From assembly GCA_903902945.1 (NCBI GenBank), contig CAIUWU010000188.1:1-5656 (forward strand): a stretch of DNA of 5,656 bases, written 5' to 3'. The position numbers were made by a program, and so were the translations under genes. The notes beneath the pieces are model-generated. The model was not told the origin of the DNA. It did no database searches and worked only from the letters and a program-made list of their open reading frames with translations. Numbering within the stretch: position 1 is the stretch's first letter; each line of letters opens with the position of its first letter. The stretch is from an uncultured Pseudomonadota bacterium (GTDB taxonomy: Bacteria > Pseudomonadota > Gammaproteobacteria > Methylococcales > Methylomonadaceae). Of this stretch, positions 1 to 4,576 are shown piece after piece.

Positions 1-1
1 C

Positions 2-187
2 ATTTCTATGGTGGCTATTACCTATTACGCAGCCAGTCTGGTCGGCAAAATGGCAGAAATGCTGCACAGCCTGGGCTGGCATATCAATCCCGAATTGGTT
101 GAAGGCGCTTCCATCCCGTTTATCCTGGTGATCATGGCCATCGGCAGCAAAAAAATTCATAACATCATTGCCAGCACTACCGACTGA
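2..187 (+). CDS. C-terminal end of a DUF3422-like membrane-anchored protein (partial)
   Basis: This is the last 61 codons of a gene that begins before the window. The frame is open from base 2 to a TGA at 185-187. The peptide contains two hydrophobic stretches. The first starts ISMVAITYYAASLVG; the second, IPFILVIMAIG, ends in a short basic tail (SKKIHN). A loop with the motif NPELVEGASIP separates them. This pattern of a 'VAISYYxxGLVG' helix, a short loop with PEL, a second helix and basic residues at the C-terminus is what I recall for the end of the DUF3422 family, large proteins of unknown function anchored by C-terminal helices. The coding call is strong. The family assignment is from memory and moderate; a generic two-helix membrane anchor is the alternative. 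The ATG inside this fragment is not a credible start. Confidence 0.7.
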   Translation: MSMVAITYYAASLVGKMAEMLHSLGWHINPELVEGASIPFILVIMAIGSKKIHNIIASTTD

Positions 188-202
188 TACAAGCGGTTTT
201 TT
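179..202 (+). terminator. weak candidate terminator overlapping the stop codon of the first gene
   Basis: ACCG at 179-182 can pair with CGGT at 194-197, and a run of six T follows from 197 to 202. The stem is only 4 bp with an 11-nt loop, so the hairpin is weak and may not function. It is the only terminator-like structure between the first gene and the tRNA promoter. Confidence 0.22.
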
Positions 203-222
203 CAGATTTGCTGATTTTATGT

Positions 223-251
223 TTGCATAACTGATGAACATTGTTTAGAAT
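223..251 (+). promoter_or_regulatory. sigma70-type promoter of the tRNA pair
   Basis: TTGCAT (223-228) and TAGAAT (246-251) are separated by exactly 17 nt, a near-consensus -35/-10 pair. The -10 box is followed by a GC-rich stretch, CGCCGGCTC (252-260), where transcription should start around 257-259. That is about 12 nt before the mature tRNA-Val. A GC-rich discriminator is the known hallmark of stable-RNA promoters under stringent (ppGpp) control. The bases upstream (about 198-220) are AT-rich, as an UP element would be. Stringent control is an inference from this composition. Confidence 0.75.
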
Positions 252-269
252 CGCCGGCTCAATTAAGTC

Positions 270-345
270 GGGTGCTTAGCTCAGCTGGGAGAGCATCGCC
301 CTTACAAGGCGAGGGTCGGGGGTTCGAACCCCTCAGCACCCACCA
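270..345 (+). tRNA. tRNA-Val (anticodon UAC)
   Basis: A complete 76-nt cloverleaf with encoded CCA. The acceptor stem GGGTGCT (270-276) pairs perfectly with AGCACCC (335-341), followed by discriminator A342 and CCA 343-345. The D stem is GCTC/GAGC (279-282, 291-294). The anticodon stem is TCGCC/GGCGA (296-300, 308-312), with loop CTTACAA and anticodon TAC at 303-305. The T stem (318-322 with 330-334) encloses TTCGAAC. The UAC anticodon reads GUN valine codons, normally through a modified U34. It is the first gene of a two-tRNA transcript. The bases immediately outside the mature ends (265-269 and 347-351) are complementary, so the precursor may carry an extended end stem. Confidence 0.98.
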
Positions 346-373
346 CGACTTGAAATCTGCATATCCTTGTTAA

Positions 374-449
374 TCCCCTGTAACTCAGTCGGTAGAGTAG
401 CGGACTGTTAATCCGTTTGTCGCACGTTCGAGCCGTGCCGGGGGAGCCA
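374..449 (+). tRNA. tRNA-Asn (anticodon GUU)
   Basis: A complete 76-nt tRNA with encoded CCA (447-449). The acceptor stem TCCCCTG (374-380) pairs with CGGGGGA (439-445), including one G-U pair (379 with 440). The discriminator is G446, as in E. coli tRNA-Asn. The D stem is ACTC/GAGT (383-386, 395-398). The anticodon loop CTGTTAA (405-411) has anticodon GTT at 407-409. The T stem GCACG/CGTGC (422-426, 434-438) closes TTCGAGC. It lies 28 nt after tRNA-Val with no promoter visible between them, so both are probably cut from one precursor. No strong hairpin plus T-run follows, so it is unclear where the transcript ends. Confidence 0.98.
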
Positions 450-473
450 CTTCTGCTTTGATCAAAAATTTCT

Positions 474-502
474 CTGACAAATCACCTGGCTACGGTCATA
501 AT
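474..502 (+). promoter_or_regulatory. sigma70-type promoter of the small His/Pro-rich exported protein
   Basis: CTGACA (474-479) and CATAAT (497-502) are 17 nt apart, each one mismatch from consensus (TTGACA, TATAAT). Transcription should start near 508-510, giving a leader of about 45 nt. A small perfect inverted repeat, CGCAT (509-513) and ATGCG (520-524), would form a hairpin at the very 5' end of this transcript. It could also be a binding site just downstream of the start point. The promoter lies after the tRNAs, so the gene is probably expressed independently of them. Confidence 0.65.
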
Positions 503-542
503 TTTCGCCGCATTTATCAATGCGATAGTTTTGGCTATTTTT

Positions 543-548
543 GGAGAG
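543..548 (+). promoter_or_regulatory. ribosome binding site fixing a TTG start
   Basis: GGAGAG lies 5 nt before the TTG at 554. No in-frame ATG exists anywhere in the following 110 codons, so this Shine-Dalgarno sequence and the signal peptide directly after it are what justify the TTG start. Confidence 0.7.
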
Positions 549-553
549 TCTAA

Positions 554-886
554 TTGAACAGATTGATACTAGGTGTACTTATCTTTTCCCTGAGTGCCGG
601 CGTACAGGCTGACCGGGACGGCCACCATCACGGCGGACATCATGGCGGGCATCACGGCAGCGACTGGATTTTACCTGCCATCATAGGTTCAGCCATCGTT
701 GGCGGTGCCTTATATAGCTATTCAAGCCCGCCACCTCCGCCACCGCCGACTTATTACTATCCGCCGCAACCTGCGCCAGCACCACCGCCGCCGACTTACT
801 ATTCCCCGGTGCCTTACGGATACCATCAGGAAACCATCTTTGATCCGTACTGCAATTGCTATAAAACCGCTTTGATACCTAACTAA
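554..886 (+). CDS. small exported His/Gly- and Pro/Tyr-rich protein of unknown function
   Basis: A 110-residue protein starting at TTG, with a good ribosome binding site and its own promoter. Residues 1-19 look like a Sec signal peptide (basic N-terminus, hydrophobic core, VQA before Asp20). The mature part begins with a His/Gly block (about 23-35) holding seven histidines in HHHGGHH-type spacing, which could bind Zn, Ni or Cu. A glycine-rich hydrophobic segment follows (about 38-54, WILPAIIGSAIVGGALY), either a membrane span or a glycine-zipper-like helix. Next is a Pro/Tyr-rich region with PPPPTYY occurring twice (61-68 and 77-83). The C-terminus has a paired cysteine motif, YCNCY (99-103). 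Small envelope proteins of this build are common in Gammaproteobacteria but are mostly uncharacterised. I do not recognise a named gene. Metal binding and envelope location are inferences. Confidence 0.85.
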   Translation: MNRLILGVLIFSLSAGVQADRDGHHHGGHHGGHHGSDWILPAIIGSAIVGGALYSYSSPPPPPPPTYYYPPQPAPAPPPPTYYSPVPYGYHQETIFDPYCNCYKTALIPN

Positions 887-894
887 ACGCCCGT

Positions 895-964
895 GAGCCT
901 CCGACTCTTTTAAAGATTGGCAAACCAACAGATTTGCTGCACATAAAAGAGTCGCGGGAGGCTT
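895..964. terminator. long interrupted inverted repeat between convergent genes, possible bidirectional terminator
   Basis: GACTCTTTTA (903-912) pairs perfectly with TAAAAGAGTC (944-953), and GCCTCC (897-902) pairs with GGAGGC (957-962). The two blocks are separated by a 3-nt bulge (GCG, 954-956) on one side only. The stem extends by A896-T963 and a G-T pair, giving about 18 bp. Inside the loop, GCAAA (920-924) pairs with TTTGC (933-937), making a nested second hairpin. The structure fills the space between the stop codons of the small exported protein gene and the aldolase, so a two-way transcript end is the natural reading. No clean T-run follows either arm; the T/A tracts are within the stem, so termination efficiency is uncertain. 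Confidence 0.5.
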
Positions 965-969
965 GACGT

Positions 970-1974
970 TTATTGATAACGTTTGGCCATTTCGCTCAGG
1001 GAAACTGGTTTGATTTTACTGGCGTGCCCGGCCGAACCGAAGGCCTGATAACGCTGCTGACACAGTGCCTGCATGGCCTCTCGGGCCGCCTGATAGATTT
1101 TGCGCGCATCCAGATCAGACGCATGTTGCGGCTGGGCAATATAGCGGCGTATCGCCCCTGTCGACGCCATCCGCAGATCAGTATCGATATTGACCTTGCG
1201 CACACCGTATTTAATCCCTTCGACAATTTCCGCGACCGGCACCCCATAGGTCTGGGGAATCTCGCCGCCGTACTGATTAATCACTTCCAACCAGTCTTGC
1301 GGTACCGAGCTGGAACCGTGCATTACAAAATGCATATCAGGCAGGCGCTGCTGCAAGGTTTTCAGCCGGCTGATCACCAGCACCTCACCGGTCGGCGGTT
1401 TGCTGAATTTATACGCACCATGACTGGTACCAATCGCAACCGCCAACGCATCGATGCCGGTCTGCCTGACAAATTCCACTGCTTCATCAGGATCGGTCAA
1501 TAACTGACTGTGATCGGCACTGTTTTCCAGCGACCCCAGACAACCGATTTCACCTTCCACCGACACACCGCAGGCGTGGGCCATGCTGACTACACGGCGG
1601 CTTACCTCGACGTTATAGTCAAACGAGGCCGGTGTTTTCATATCTTCCAGCAAGGAACCATCCATCATCACCGAGCTGAAACCTGACTGAATCGCCTGCG
1701 CACAAATCGCTGGGCTTGGAGCGTGATCACGATGCATGACCACCGGAATCTGCGGATATTGCTCAACCGCCGCCTGTATCAGATGGCGCAGAAACACTTC
1801 ACCGGCATAACGATTAGCGCCAGCGGAACCTTGCATGATCACAGGACTATCACAGGCATCTGCTGCTGCCATGATGGCCTGTACCTGCTCCATATTGCTG
1901 ACATTGAATGCCGGTACTGCAAAATTGTGCTCGGCGGCATAATCCAGCAATTGCCGCAATGAAATTAAAGCCAT
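970..1974 (-). CDS. fba: class II fructose-bisphosphate aldolase, Calvin-cycle subtype, with shortened active-site loop
   Basis: A 334-residue cytoplasmic enzyme of the Zn-dependent aldolase family, which interconverts fructose-1,6-bisphosphate with DHAP and glyceraldehyde-3-phosphate in glycolysis, gluconeogenesis and the Calvin cycle. Recognisable blocks are the N-terminal VPAFNVSNMEQVQAI, the catalytic Asp83 next to Zn ligand His84 (MHRDHAPSP), SVMMDGS (101-107), VSVEGEIGCLGSLE (137-150), Zn ligands His185 (GTSHGAYKF) and His219 (VMHGSSS), and the DHAP-binding NIDTD (262-266). Usual members are about 345-350 residues. Here the segment after GCLGSLE runs straight into NSADHSQLLTDP. That removes about 13-16 residues of the mobile loop, where family members carry an acidic, Gly-rich stretch; in E. 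coli FbaA this holds Glu181/Glu182. The usual HQDHG is HRDHA. The ATG at 1974 has AAGGAG 8 nt upstream (1983-1988). It stands alone, with no other Calvin or glycolytic gene adjacent. It may be a paralogue with altered or reduced activity. Confidence 0.9.
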   Translation of the reverse strand: MALISLRQLLDYAAEHNFAVPAFNVSNMEQVQAIMAAADACDSPVIMQGSAGANRYAGEVFLRHLIQAAVEQYPQIPVVMHRDHAPSPAICAQAIQSGFSSVMMDGSLLEDMKTPASFDYNVEVSRRVVSMAHACGVSVEGEIGCLGSLENSADHSQLLTDPDEAVEFVRQTGIDALAVAIGTSHGAYKFSKPPTGEVLVISRLKTLQQRLPDMHFVMHGSSSVPQDWLEVINQYGGEIPQTYGVPVAEIVEGIKYGVRKVNIDTDLRMASTGAIRRYIAQPQHASDLDARKIYQAAREAMQALCQQRYQAFGSAGHASKIKPVSLSEMAKRYQ

Positions 1975-2157
1975 AACTGGCGCTCCTTGAGTTGGATTTG
2001 ATTCAGATCATGGCCGCCAGCAAACCCTAGTTGGCTGTGACCGGACAGCGAGAATGCCGTTGACCAAGCCAGCAGCATCGCGACCGCGCAGTGTAATGTG
2101 ATTACCCGGATCGCGCCAGATCAAGCACTGCTCCGGCCACGGCAATATTGCGATGGG
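1975..2157. other. intergenic region upstream of the aldolase gene
   Basis: These 183 nt separate the end of the dioxygenase gene from the start of the aldolase, both on the minus strand. I see the aldolase ribosome binding site (1983-1988) but no convincing -35/-10 pair and no hairpin followed by a T-run. The minus-strand frame continuing past the dioxygenase stop stays open for 49 codons to a TGA at 2008-2010, but it has no ATG, no ribosome binding site and no similarity I recognise. Whether the aldolase has its own promoter here or is partly read through from the operon upstream cannot be decided by eye. Confidence 0.5.
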
Positions 2158-3000
2158 TTAGCCAAATTGAAATGCGGAAATCGTGGTTTCAAGCACCCGG
2201 TCGAAAAATACCCGCTTGGCATTATCCTGTTCTGCGGCGCCAGCGACCACCATCAGCGGCAGCAAATGTTCTTCTGCGCCCGACGGATGACAAAGACCAG
2301 CCGACGGTGCCTGAGTCCAGTGCAACAGCGCCTGCCGACGCCGTTGTGGCTCGGCTTCGACCGTGGCGGTTAGCCAGTCATCGAACTGATCGGAAATCGG
2401 CCCGAAACGCGGGTCACCGTAACCGCGCATATTATGAAAGCTCATGCCGCTACCAATCAGCAGCACACCGACATCACGCAAAGCAGCCAGCGCCTGGCCG
2501 GCCTGAAAATGCTGCAGCGGATCCAGGCCGTGATGCAGCGACAACTGAATCACCGGAATCTGCGCATCAGGAAACATTAGTTTCAGCGGAATGAACATGC
2601 CGTGATCAAAGCCGCGCCGAGAATCGCTTTTGCTCGCCAGCCCCGCCTGAGTCAGTAAATCTATGACTTGCTCTGCCAGTTGCGGCATACCCGGCGCCGG
2701 ATAGCGCAAGCTATAGGTATGGGGCGGAAAGCCATAATAGTCGTAGATCAGTGGCGGCTGTGCACCACTCGTCACCGTAAACAACGGTGCCAACCAGTGC
2801 GCCGAAATCATCACAATTGCCACGGGGCGACAGGGCAGAGTTTCCGGCAGCGTTGTCAGAAACTGACCCATTTTGCGCCAGGTATCTGCCGGCTGCCATT
2901 GCATAAAAAAACAGGGGCCACCGCCGTGGGGAATAAACCAGACTGGCATCCGCGCCACTGGCAATTCGGCGCACGGCTTGCTGATCGCAACCCTGCTCAC
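2158..3000 (-). CDS. DODA-type (LigB superfamily) extradiol ring-cleavage dioxygenase
   Basis: A 280-residue cytoplasmic enzyme of the class III extradiol dioxygenase superfamily, the DOPA 4,5-dioxygenase/YgiD branch. Members use a non-haem metal to open catechol-type rings. Motifs in order are WFIPHGGGP (His25), ISAHW (His68), YDYYGFPPHTYSLRYPAPG (86-104), RRGFDHGMFIPLKLMFPDA (His133), GSGMSFHNMRG (His189) and CHPSGAEEHLLPLM (His238, His245). The histidines match the conserved metal and active-site positions. E. coli YgiD has GHGSP where this protein has PHGGGP, a variant I recall in many proteobacterial homologues. The GTG at 2998-3000 overlaps the pirin stop as GTGA, which suggests translational coupling. 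A start at Met18 (codon 2947-2949) is possible, since homologues often begin near MPVWFIPHGGG, but no ribosome binding site precedes it. The true substrate is unknown; the pirin neighbour makes a phenolic or quinol compound plausible. Confidence 0.88.
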   Translation of the reverse strand: MSRVAISKPCAELPVARMPVWFIPHGGGPCFFMQWQPADTWRKMGQFLTTLPETLPCRPVAIVMISAHWLAPLFTVTSGAQPPLIYDYYGFPPHTYSLRYPAPGMPQLAEQVIDLLTQAGLASKSDSRRGFDHGMFIPLKLMFPDAQIPVIQLSLHHGLDPLQHFQAGQALAALRDVGVLLIGSGMSFHNMRGYGDPRFGPISDQFDDWLTATVEAEPQRRRQALLHWTQAPSAGLCHPSGAEEHLLPLMVVAGAAEQDNAKRVFFDRVLETTISAFQFG

Positions 3001-3854
3001 ACAAACCGACCATTGCGATAATCAGCTATCGCCTGCTCAATTTCTTCACGGCTATTCATCACGAAAGGACCATGCTGTACCACCGGCTCCCTGAGTGGCT
3101 TGCCGGCCAGCAGCAGAAAAGCACTTGCTTCACTACCGGCCTGCAATGTCAGACTGTCACCGGCAGACAGCAATCCGGCCTGATGCGTTTCCAGTAAGCC
3201 CGATTCAGTTTCAGAAGCTATCACCAACGGTCCTTCATAAGGATAAACCAAGGCGTTATCGGTCTGTTTCAATGGCAAGGTCAGCTGTGTAGCGGGCGGC
3301 AGCCGGACATCGAGAAATAGCAGCTCAGTACTCTGCGTCTGAATCGGACCCGCCAGCTGCTGCTGGTCAACCGTCACATGACCAGCGATAATTTTTAGCT
3401 GCCCGCCCTGACTCAGCGCAATCAGCGGAATCTGCTCCGGGTCAATATCCAGATAAGCAGCGGGCTGCATTTTGTCTTTGGCGGGCAGATTGATCCAAAG
3501 CTGAAAACCGCGCATCCGGCCACTGTCCTGCTGCGGCATTTCAGAATGAATAATGCCGCGCCCAGCACTCATCCATTGTGCCGAGCCGCTGCGTAAATGC
3601 CCCTGATGCCCCAGATGATCACGGTGCAGCATATGGCCATCCAGCATATAGGTTACAGTTTCAAAGCCCCGATGCGGATGATCGGGAAACCCTGCGATGT
3701 AGTCCTCGGCATGGGTCGATGAAAACTCATCCAGCATCAGAAACGGGTCCCAGCGCAGCGTCTGCTGCTGCCCCAAACTGCGTAACAACTTCACTCCGCC
3801 ACCATCGCTGGTGGCTAGCGGGGTAATCACTTGCTGCAAACTGCGTTTAGACAT
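2997..3854 (-). CDS. pirin family protein (bicupin; possible quercetinase-like dioxygenase)
   Basis: A 285-residue pirin-family bicupin. The N-terminal cupin holds the metal site: His59 and His61 in FPDHPHRGFETVTY, then His103 and Glu105 in GRGIIHSEMP. These correspond to the ligands described for human pirin and E. coli YhhW. The motif HRDHLGHQG (77-85), ahead of SAQWMSAGRG, is also typical. The C-terminal half (about 160-275) is the second, metal-free cupin, and the end EEIEQAIADYRNGRF is a common pirin tail. Bacterial members have shown quercetin 2,3-dioxygenase activity, while others act as regulators, so the role here is open. The ATG at 3854 has AGGAG 6 nt upstream (3861-3865), lies 14 nt after the YceI-like stop and overlaps the dioxygenase start at its other end. 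The three genes are very likely one transcript. Confidence 0.93.
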   Translation of the reverse strand: MSKRSLQQVITPLATSDGGGVKLLRSLGQQQTLRWDPFLMLDEFSSTHAEDYIAGFPDHPHRGFETVTYMLDGHMLHRDHLGHQGHLRSGSAQWMSAGRGIIHSEMPQQDSGRMRGFQLWINLPAKDKMQPAAYLDIDPEQIPLIALSQGGQLKIIAGHVTVDQQQLAGPIQTQSTELLFLDVRLPPATQLTLPLKQTDNALVYPYEGPLVIASETESGLLETHQAGLLSAGDSLTLQAGSEASAFLLLAGKPLREPVVQHGPFVMNSREEIEQAIADYRNGRFV

Positions 3855-3868
3855 GGTTTGCTCCTGGC

Positions 3869-4435
3869 TTAGGGTTTGACTGCTTCAACCGCAATGGTCA
3901 GGGTCACCTCATCGCCGACCAGAGGCGCATATTTACCCATATTAAAGTCAGAGCGCTTGACTACCGCCGTCGCATTGGCACCACAGGCCTCTTTATTCAG
4001 CATCGGATGCAACATGCACTGAAACGATGTAATGGTAAGAGTCAGCGGTTTACTAATACCCTTAAGCGTCAGAATCCCCTCTACTGAAATCGGTTTGTCA
4101 CCGGCAAAATGCACTTTACTGGCATTAAACGTTGCTGTCGGATAGTGCGACGTATCTAAAAAATCGGCGCCTTGAATATGCTCATTAAATACAGCTGACC
4201 CGGTATCGACAGAGCGGGTATCGACCACAATACTAACCGAACCGGTTTGAGCGTTCCGGTCGATCACGATAGTTCCGCTGGTTTGATCAAAACGACTTTG
4301 CTGTATTGAATAGCCCAAATGGCTGTAAGAAAAACGCGGATAGGTGTGGGCTTGATCGATGGCATAGGTTTCCGGTGCCGCATAAACGGGCATCGAAACA
4401 GCTGCGGCCAGGGTTAAGTAGGTCCATCGTTTCAT
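3869..4435 (-). CDS. YceI-like exported lipocalin-fold protein
   Basis: A 188-residue protein with a signal peptide (MKRWTYLTLAAAVSMPVYA, cleavage after Ala19 or Ala20), so periplasmic. It has YceI-family landmarks: AIDQAHTYPRFSYSHLGYS (25-43), SVDTGSAVFNEHIQGADFLDT (75-95), YPTATF (98-103), GILTLKGISKPLTLTI (120-135) and a terminal strand ending VTLTIAVEAVK. The family forms an extended lipocalin-like barrel that binds polyisoprenoid lipids or quinones. Two cysteines, Cys140 and Cys151 in QCMLHP...EACGANA, are absent from E. coli YceI as I recall it. They look like the pair conserved in another YceI subgroup and could form a disulfide. The frame is open up to an ATG at 4552, but the start at 4435 is preferred: it has GGAG 10 nt upstream (4446-4449) and puts the signal peptide at the N-terminus. 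It is the first gene of the operon with pirin and the dioxygenase. Confidence 0.92.
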   Translation of the reverse strand: MKRWTYLTLAAAVSMPVYAAPETYAIDQAHTYPRFSYSHLGYSIQQSRFDQTSGTIVIDRNAQTGSVSIVVDTRSVDTGSAVFNEHIQGADFLDTSHYPTATFNASKVHFAGDKPISVEGILTLKGISKPLTLTITSFQCMLHPMLNKEACGANATAVVKRSDFNMGKYAPLVGDEVTLTIAVEAVKP

Positions 4436-4445
4436 GGTCTGATAG

Positions 4446-4449
4446 CTCC
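4446..4449 (-). promoter_or_regulatory. ribosome binding site deciding the YceI-like start
   Basis: On the minus strand GGAG lies 10 nt before the ATG at 4435. It supports that start over the in-frame ATG at 4552, which would add 39 residues in front of the signal peptide and use up the promoter region. Confidence 0.6.
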
Positions 4450-4477
4450 GATTAAATAGTTGCCGGGTTGTCATTAA

Positions 4478-4493
4478 TAGTGTTTTTTCACTA
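4478..4493. promoter_or_regulatory. palindrome TAGTG-N6-CACTA, candidate operator in the divergent spacer
   Basis: A perfect 5-bp inverted repeat, TAGTG (4478-4482) and CACTA (4489-4493), is separated by six T. It sits about 45-60 bp upstream of the YceI-like start, where the operon promoter should be. T4481 and A4493 also fit the T-N11-A pattern of LysR-type binding sites. Being close to the operon start, it could be a site for activation or repression by the divergent LysR protein. A hairpin in the leader is also possible. Confidence 0.35.
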
Positions 4494-4514
4494 AAAGTGC
4501 AGCCATTAAACCCC

Positions 4515-4529
4515 TTATTAAATTGATAA
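4515..4529. promoter_or_regulatory. palindrome TTAT-N7-ATAA with T-N11-A core, candidate LysR box
   Basis: TTAT (4515-4518) and ATAA (4526-4529) form a dyad with a 7-nt centre, and T4516/A4528 fit the T-N11-A rule of LysR-type recognition sites. It lies immediately upstream of the TATAAT of the lysR-like gene and about 80-95 bp upstream of the operon's first codon. That is a usual place for an autoregulatory recognition site in a divergent LysR arrangement. The region is AT-rich, so chance dyads are expected and this is only a candidate. Confidence 0.35.
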
Positions 4530-4534
4530 AAAAG

Positions 4535-4540
4535 TATAAT
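4535..4540 (+). promoter_or_regulatory. -10 box (TATAAT) of the LysR-type regulator gene
   Basis: A perfect TATAAT lies 36 nt before the LysR ATG, predicting a start point near 4546-4548 and a leader of about 30 nt. There is no good -35 hexamer 16-18 nt upstream (CCCTTA or similar), so the promoter may be weak or depend on a bound factor at 4515-4529. A clear promoter for the opposite strand was not found. Confidence 0.45.
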
Positions 4541-4576
4541 AATCCGCTTCAATCAATCTATTAATCAGATAAATAA

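Noticed and set aside
270..449. tRNA genes as an integration site for a mobile element
   Set aside because: No integrase is present, and I found no second copy of the tRNA 3' ends in the window. The genes downstream look like normal core genes.
722..928. 68-codon minus-strand open frame across the small exported protein gene
   Set aside because: It is an Arg/Trp-rich shadow of the proline- and tyrosine-rich codons on the plus strand, has no ribosome binding site, and would run into the inverted repeat region.
895..964. Integron attC site
   Set aside because: The arms do not carry the RYYYAAC/GTTRRRY core pair at the ends, and no integrase or cassette array is present.
973..1503. 176-codon plus-strand open frame opposite the aldolase
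   Set aside because: It lies wholly antisense to a clearly conserved enzyme, and its translation has no recognisable domain.
2098..3292. Several plus-strand open frames opposite the dioxygenase and pirin genes
   Set aside because: They overlap one another and lie antisense to strongly conserved proteins. Their compositions (Arg, His, Gln, Pro rich) are typical of antisense shadows.
4436..4552. Extended N-terminus of the YceI-like protein from the ATG at 4552
   Set aside because: It would put 39 residues before a good signal peptide, run through the promoter/operator spacer, and ignore the GGAG correctly placed before the ATG at 4435.
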